The position numbers and the translations under genes were made by a program. This document shows positions 59,136 through 64,000 of a stretch of DNA of 64,000 nt, in pieces; the first letter of the stretch is position 1, and every line of letters starts with the position of its first letter. Location of the stretch: NCBI GenBank assembly GCA_022578965.1, contig MU400639.1, positions 1 to 64,000 on the forward strand, read 5' to 3'. The notes beneath the pieces were generated by a model. The model ran no database searches. It was not told where the DNA came from and was given only the letters and a program-made list of their open reading frames with translations. This DNA comes from Xylaria sp. FL1777 (Eukaryota; Ascomycota; Sordariomycetes; Xylariales; Xylariaceae).

Positions 59136-59838
59136 TATTGCATTTGACTAGCTGAAGGTTGGTGGTTGCGAGGTCGGTGTTCCTGGGAACCACCCCTCTG
59201 CTTGCATATCCGATGCTTAGGCCGGCTAGCAAACAGAGAAGTACTGGAACCAAAGGGAACTTCTCGCTTTCGAAGTACTATTCGAACTATCGAGCTGGAG
59301 ATAGAACGAACTTATGAATTCCAGGGTTTGTGTGAAGCCCACCTTATTCTGATACTACCTCATGGCACAGGATATCGATAGTTTTCTAGAGAGGCACTGG
59401 GAACATGCTAAGCCACCTCACCCTCGCTTCCTCTATCGGCGAACCACTTGCGCCTTGTCTCGACGCGAAAAGCGGTCACGCTATACCCACCCCACTACGT
59501 TGTCCAACACCTTCGCCGCCCTATTCACGTCCGTGCAGTAGATAGTGATGCCTAGCATAGCCTATTCGTAACCTGCCTTGCCCGCCTCGTTTTTTATATG
59601 CATCCAGAGCCTCCGTTTCATGTTTATGGAGCACAGCCATACTTGGGTTTGCCTACATTCAGCCACAACTGGAGGTTACTGATGATTTATATACTGAAGT
59701 CTCAAGTCTTACTGTTTAGGGTGTATTTTGAAGGTTAGAATTATCAGCAATAACGCGATAAACCGAATTTTGTATAAATAATTCTATTTCTTATGGTATT
59801 TTGTTGATGACTAGAAAGTCCATACTCCTCGCGTGAAC
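59136..59838. promoter_or_regulatory. Shared divergent promoter, kinase-ankyrin / HeLo-pseudokinase
   Basis: A 0.7 kb spacer between two outward-reading signalling genes, so it may co-regulate them. The HeLo side (59680-59800) is AT-rich. No defined operator could be identified by eye. Confidence 0.45.
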
Positions 59839-61955
59839 ATGGCAGAATTGGCCCTCGCCTTTGTATCTTTAACCTTTCAGGTGTTTTCCGGATGTATCAA
59901 AGGTAAGTCTGCATTATTCGGATCATCAAAGGTTCAGAATGCATACTGACCTATTTTTCTGCCATGTAGGATATCAATTGCTTTCCGAGGCATCTGATAT
60001 GCCCAAGGAGTATGAGCACTTAAGAGTGAGACTGAAAACCGAGCAATTTCGTCTCTTGGACTGGGCACGTATCGTCCAGGTCTCCGAGGATGACAGTAGC
60101 CTCATCATTGGTACGGCGGGAAGGGGAATGGTCCATGATGTCCTTCATCAGCAACAGGAGCTCCTGTTTCGTTTTGTGGACTACAACAAGAATTTGGTTG
60201 CCATTCAAGGGCTAGATCCACCAGCATCCCAGGCCCAGACTAGTAACGCTGGAACGGGCCCATCCGGTGTCCGTTTCCCAGAGTCGGAAGACCTTTTGCA
60301 GAGGGCACTATCATATATTCATGCTACTCGTACCCTCCCTAAACGACTGCGGTGGGTGGCACATCAAAAGCCTAAGATGGACATCCTTCTGGGGAAAATC
60401 ACAAATCTCAATAACTTTCTTGCGGAACTTCTAGATAGAAATCAAGCAGGAAAATTGGTTGAGCTTCAGGTATGTTGCAAAGAAAGTATCGGCTTTCAAT
60501 TGGACGCTCACCAACCGACAATAGGTCAGAACCAATCATGAGATTATGCAGCTTAACTCCAATTTCGGTCAGCTTTTTGCCATCCTCCAAGCAGAGCGCT
60601 CGAAGGTACCTATTGCTGTAGGAAACTACGGCTCCATGAGTCACGATACGGACAACTCGCGAGATAAGACTGCTGGGGAGCTTACACACGATAATCTGGC
60701 ATCTCTAGCTCAGACCAAAGCCATCAACCTCGCAATTCAGGAAGGCAAGGCGATAGACCCGCTGACGATGAACGTCATGATAGATGGAGCAAATAGCGCG
60801 ATCGCCTCAGTCGAGCTCAATAGAGAAGACTTTACTTTGCTAGACGATATCTCAGAATTAGGGTGTGCGATGGAGGAACCAAGAACCGAGGCCATTTTCT
60901 GCCCCCGCAAGCCCCCTAATTCTGAACGCCGGCATGTCTGGGTTGAGTGGAGGCATATACCTGATTGCGGTATACCAGGGACGCCAAATAAAATTCCCAA
61001 GATGACTAGCCGTCTAACTGCGCTCATTACAATGCTCAATCGTGACAAGAATACTGACATGTTTCGGGCTGCGCGCTGCCTAGGTTACTTCTACATTGAT
61101 GTCACCACGGCTGGAACCCGTAATGGTGATGAGCCTTGTGAGCTCTGGTGTGGCCTCGTTTTTGAGAAACCAACAGGCTGTGACATCAGTACACGCCCCG
61201 TGTCGCTGCTAGAGCTGCTGCGGGCTCAACAGCAGCAGCATCACACTGGCAACAACACGTCATCCACTATCCCGAGCCTAACACAGCGAGTGGCTCTGGC
61301 GCTTGCTGTGGCAGTGAACCTAGAGCGTTTGCACGCAGTTAACTGGCTGCACAAGGGCCTACGGAGTTATAACGTGTTATTCTTTCCCGATGAACAGGGT
61401 AACAAGGAAGGCCTGCAGGACGAAAGTAGCGGGTCGCAAGATCATGACTTCGGTCGAATCGACTTTGGACAACCGATTCTTTCTGGGTTTGACTACTCTC
61501 GGCCCATGGGTCAGGGGCAGTGGACGGAGAAGGCGGCACAAAACCCCGCGCACGATATTTATCGACACCCGGAAGTGCAGGCAGATTACTGCTCGACTGG
61601 TGATCAGGCAGCTTTCAAAAAGAGCTACGACTACTACAGCCTTGGCATCGTGCTGCTTGAAATCGCCCTCTGGCGACCGATTGACAGCGTGCTTAACGTG
61701 GACCTCGAGAAGGCGCGCTTGCAGCACACCATCAAGGCCCGTAAGCGTCTTCTGAATAATGAACCGCGCCTCCTGCAAGATGTAAGGGCCTGTATGGGCG
61801 ATCTCATGTACTCTGCCATCCGAGCCTGCCTGATGGGCCCAACAGCGTTTGGTATCAATGAGGCGAGCAATGAGGGCGACCCAGATACCGCTGTTCTGCT
61901 ACAGAGAGAGTTCTATTCCCAGGTGGTTGAGAGGCTTGCAAAAATTTGCATTTGA
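59839..61955 (+). CDS. HeLo-domain protein with C-terminal pseudokinase (MLKL-like layout)
   Basis: Exons 59839-59902, 59970-60469 and 60525-61955 give 664 residues. Residues 1 to about 200 match the HeLo fold of HET-S: a hydrophobic first helix (MAELALAFVSLTFQVFSGCI), GYQLLSEASDMPKEYEHLRV, and RLLDWARIVQV. HeLo domains can insert into membranes and cause cell death. A helical linker leads to a kinase-like domain (about 290-664). The catalytic loop reads WLHKGLRSYNVLFF: Asp of HRD is Gly466 and the Lys is Arg; the DFG motif is replaced by SGFDYSR; HPEV and YYSLGIVLLEIALWRP mark subdomains VIII and IX. It is therefore a pseudokinase. No amyloid prion motif is visible. It is divergent from the ankyrin-kinase gene. 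Confidence 0.88.
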
Positions 61956-63494
61956 TGTCCAGACCTGCAGATGTCTGTCTATTATATTCAGCCACAATGC
62001 TACATACCCCTCTATGCATCTCAGAAGGTGTCGCCTGAAGCATTGGAGGCATGGGAAATAGTAGATCAATAGATAAACTTAAGGCATAATAAGCCATGTT
62101 AAATCTCATCCCCATAGGCCATCATCAGATTATCAAATCTAGACACATCCCCCCCAGGTAATTTACCAATGAGGGTAATATACGTTGCATCCAGGCCAGC
62201 TCACCACCAACAATACTACTTACCTATAGCGTCTCAGGCTTATTGAGAATTCAGCCTGCATATGTTCCAACAGATGCAAATCCAAATCTGCCTAACTCCT
62301 TACCACAAATACTTTGCTCATCTTGCTCCACTACCGAACCACATAACGCGCTACAATGGTTGGAATAATTTTTGTATGCAGGGCCAGTAGCCTTGTTCAC
62401 TTGGAGGGATGATGATCAAGGCCAACACGAAAACCTCGCGCCCATTTGCGCCTATTGTTGAAGTTAGATGGTTATCACTCGTCACTATGTCCTCACCACT
62501 ATCTTTGTGAGTTGAACGAAGAATAGAATATATCGACGTGTGCGAAATATTCGAGTGTCCTGAATTCGAAACGCTGTATATTGTTTAGTTGCGCTTTATA
62601 GAAACTTGTTGACAACTAAATCAGACGCCAGTAGTACTCCTCCGACGATATCCAACCCCTATCCTTACAGCGCCTTGCCCTTGTTCCTGGACAAGGTCCG
62701 CGGGTCAGGTACCTAGGCACACCAGATGTGAATTTGCAACAAGTGCACTTTTGGGCTCCATGAGTCGAGTGATGTACATTATCACTCATGATTCTTGGTG
62801 CCTAGCTGCCTTCCCTGGCAGACGTAGAACAATGGCTTGGCTAAGGCACTGCAAGATCCTTGACCATACGGAGGGCCTCACTTCACCTACATTGCTGGCC
62901 TTGGCTACAGAAAATAACGGGGTTCCAAATCTCCAAGGTCTCTCAGCCTAATGTCTCATATACGCGAGCCCTGAACGGCCTCGATTTCGCGCGTGTTCAC
63001 CGCCGTCCACGCCTGTAACACGACCTTACGTCGCATCACCCAGAGGCACTGCCCATCTCGTCAACCCGCAACCTAAAGGTACTACGTAATGGACGGACGA
63101 AAGGCCCCAATCCCAAACGCCCGGAAAAGTTAGGGTGGGAAATTTAGGAGATAAGTGAATGCCTAGTCAAGGCACATTGAAGGCTATGTTGAACAGAGCC
63201 TCATTCAGAATCTAAGCTAATTGTATGTGATATGTGTGAGTTATACGTGGCCCTATCGAGAGGCATTCCCTAAGAGCAACAGTCACTCTGGTATATACTT
63301 AGTCGTTCTATTTAATACTCTCATTTTATATTCCCCATGATCTTGCTTGAGCGGGAGCAATACTGTCTCCTCTGTGTGTTCCATTGCTCTTTCATATATT
63401 TTGTTGCAGCATGTTGGGGGTGCGCGGCGGACTCGGATATCCTTTGCCATACTTTCAAGACAGACGACCTTCATTAGCACCGCGGACCCTGACA
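61956..63494. other. Intergenic spacer before AAA ATPase gene
   Basis: A 1.5 kb spacer. It contains CAGGTACCTAGGCAC near 62707, a copy of the recurrent palindrome. The 66-codon ORF at 62751-62951 has no family features. The last 200 bases should hold the promoter of the AAA ATPase gene. No gene is supported. Confidence 0.4.
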
Positions 63495-64000
63495 ATGTCT
63501 CAGCAGCCCTCACTGGCAGATGTACCCCCACCTTGCCCACAAAGTAATAGTTGTTTGGACGTCAATACTTCGTCAGACATGGGCAGCTCTTCAACTTTGA
63601 GTCCCCCGGTGCTTACACCCGTGATGACAAACAGTTCAAAATCTGGTTCTGTATCTCCACTGAACCTACTAGTCACCAACGACAATGAGAAAGACAAGAA
63701 TGAACTGAACTCCCCCTGTCTCAATCCCAAAGGCTTCAAGCCGGCGGAATCGACTGCCAAGGAAGAATGGGCTCGGAGAAAGGTCACAGGTGGCGAAACA
63801 AATCATATTCTAGACAAGCTAATGGAATATGATGGTCTAGAGCCTGTTAAGAAGCAATTCTTGGACGTCAAGTCCCAGATCGACATATGCAAAGAACAAG
63901 GTCGCAGTCTATCATCTGAGAGGTTCAGCATTGTATTTCGAGGAAACCCAGGAACAGGTAAGATCATTTTTCCAGTGTATATTTTTCGTATAGAGAGTCA
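63495..64000 (+). CDS. CbxX/CfqX-type AAA ATPase, 5' part only
   Basis: The gene runs off the right edge. Exon 1 is 63495-63957, 154 codons plus one base, followed by a GTAAGATC donor. The first 85 residues are polar and rich in Ser, Pro and Asn. From about residue 112 the sequence matches the start of fungal CbxX-like AAA ATPases: ILDKLMEYDGLEPVKKQFLD, then FSIVFRGNPGTG, the Walker A motif, which is interrupted by the intron just before the Lys. Fungal members often carry several tandem AAA domains, so the full protein is probably much longer. Its biological role is not known to me. Confidence 0.82.
   Translation, partial: MSQQPSLADVPPPCPQSNSCLDVNTSSDMGSSSTLSPPVLTPVMTNSSKSGSVSPLNLLVTNDNEKDKNELNSPCLNPKGFKPAESTAKEEWARRKVTGGETNHILDKLMEYDGLEPVKKQFLDVKSQIDICKEQGRSLSSERFSIVFRGNPGTGKIIFPVYIFRIES

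Noticed and set aside
62751..62951. 66-codon ORF between the HeLo and AAA genes as a small partner gene
   Set aside because: Sequence is unremarkable, no splice or family support, and such lengths are common by chance here.

Overview
This is nuclear DNA from a filamentous ascomycete (Pezizomycotina, most likely Sordariomycetes). The evidence is 25 protein-coding genes, nearly all split by short introns of about 40-170 nt with GT..AG ends and CTAAC/CTGAC branch sites, recognisable fungal orthologues, and an extremely AT-rich block at the left edge that looks like a RIP-eroded AT isochore. I rebuilt the gene models by hand from splice signals, reading phase and protein family conservation. No rRNA, CRISPR array, intact transposon or convincing functional tRNA was seen.

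Left part (1-10.2 kb). The AT-rich block (1 to about 700) is followed by a mitochondria-themed run: an alternative NADH dehydrogenase, mitochondrial tryptophanyl-tRNA synthetase, mitoribosomal protein uS10m and mitochondrial glutamyl-tRNA synthetase (which has a GC-AG intron). The deneddylase subunit CSN5 of the COP9 signalosome lies among them.

Middle part (10.2-53 kb). Mostly conserved housekeeping genes: a Ydj1-type DnaJ ending in a CaaX box, ribosomal protein eL32 (eight coding exons, one of 11 nt), an orphan Asp/Ser-rich protein, an importin-13/Kap122-type karyopherin, aminopeptidase P with a possible mitochondrial leader, a FUN14 protein, centromeric histone CENP-A, GDP-mannose transporter, a short-chain dehydrogenase, acireductone dioxygenase, a derlin, an MBOAT lysophospholipid acyltransferase, a serine-rich membrane-anchored protein, CaaX protease Rce1, ERMES subunit Mmm1 and Sec1/Munc18 protein Vps45. 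Many serve the ER, Golgi or mitochondria. Long intergenic spacers carry a recurring palindromic motif centred on CCTAGG, and one holds a tRNA-derived, SINE-like element.

Right part (54-64 kb). The character changes to accessory, signalling-type genes: an ankyrin-repeat protein, an active NEK-like kinase fused to ankyrin repeats, a HeLo-domain protein fused to a degenerate kinase (an architecture like the cell-death protein MLKL), and the start of a CbxX-type AAA ATPase cut by the window edge. The kinase-ankyrin and HeLo-pseudokinase genes are divergent from a shared 0.7 kb spacer. This is the best candidate for an undescribed system: a possible fungal self/non-self or cell-death signalling module.
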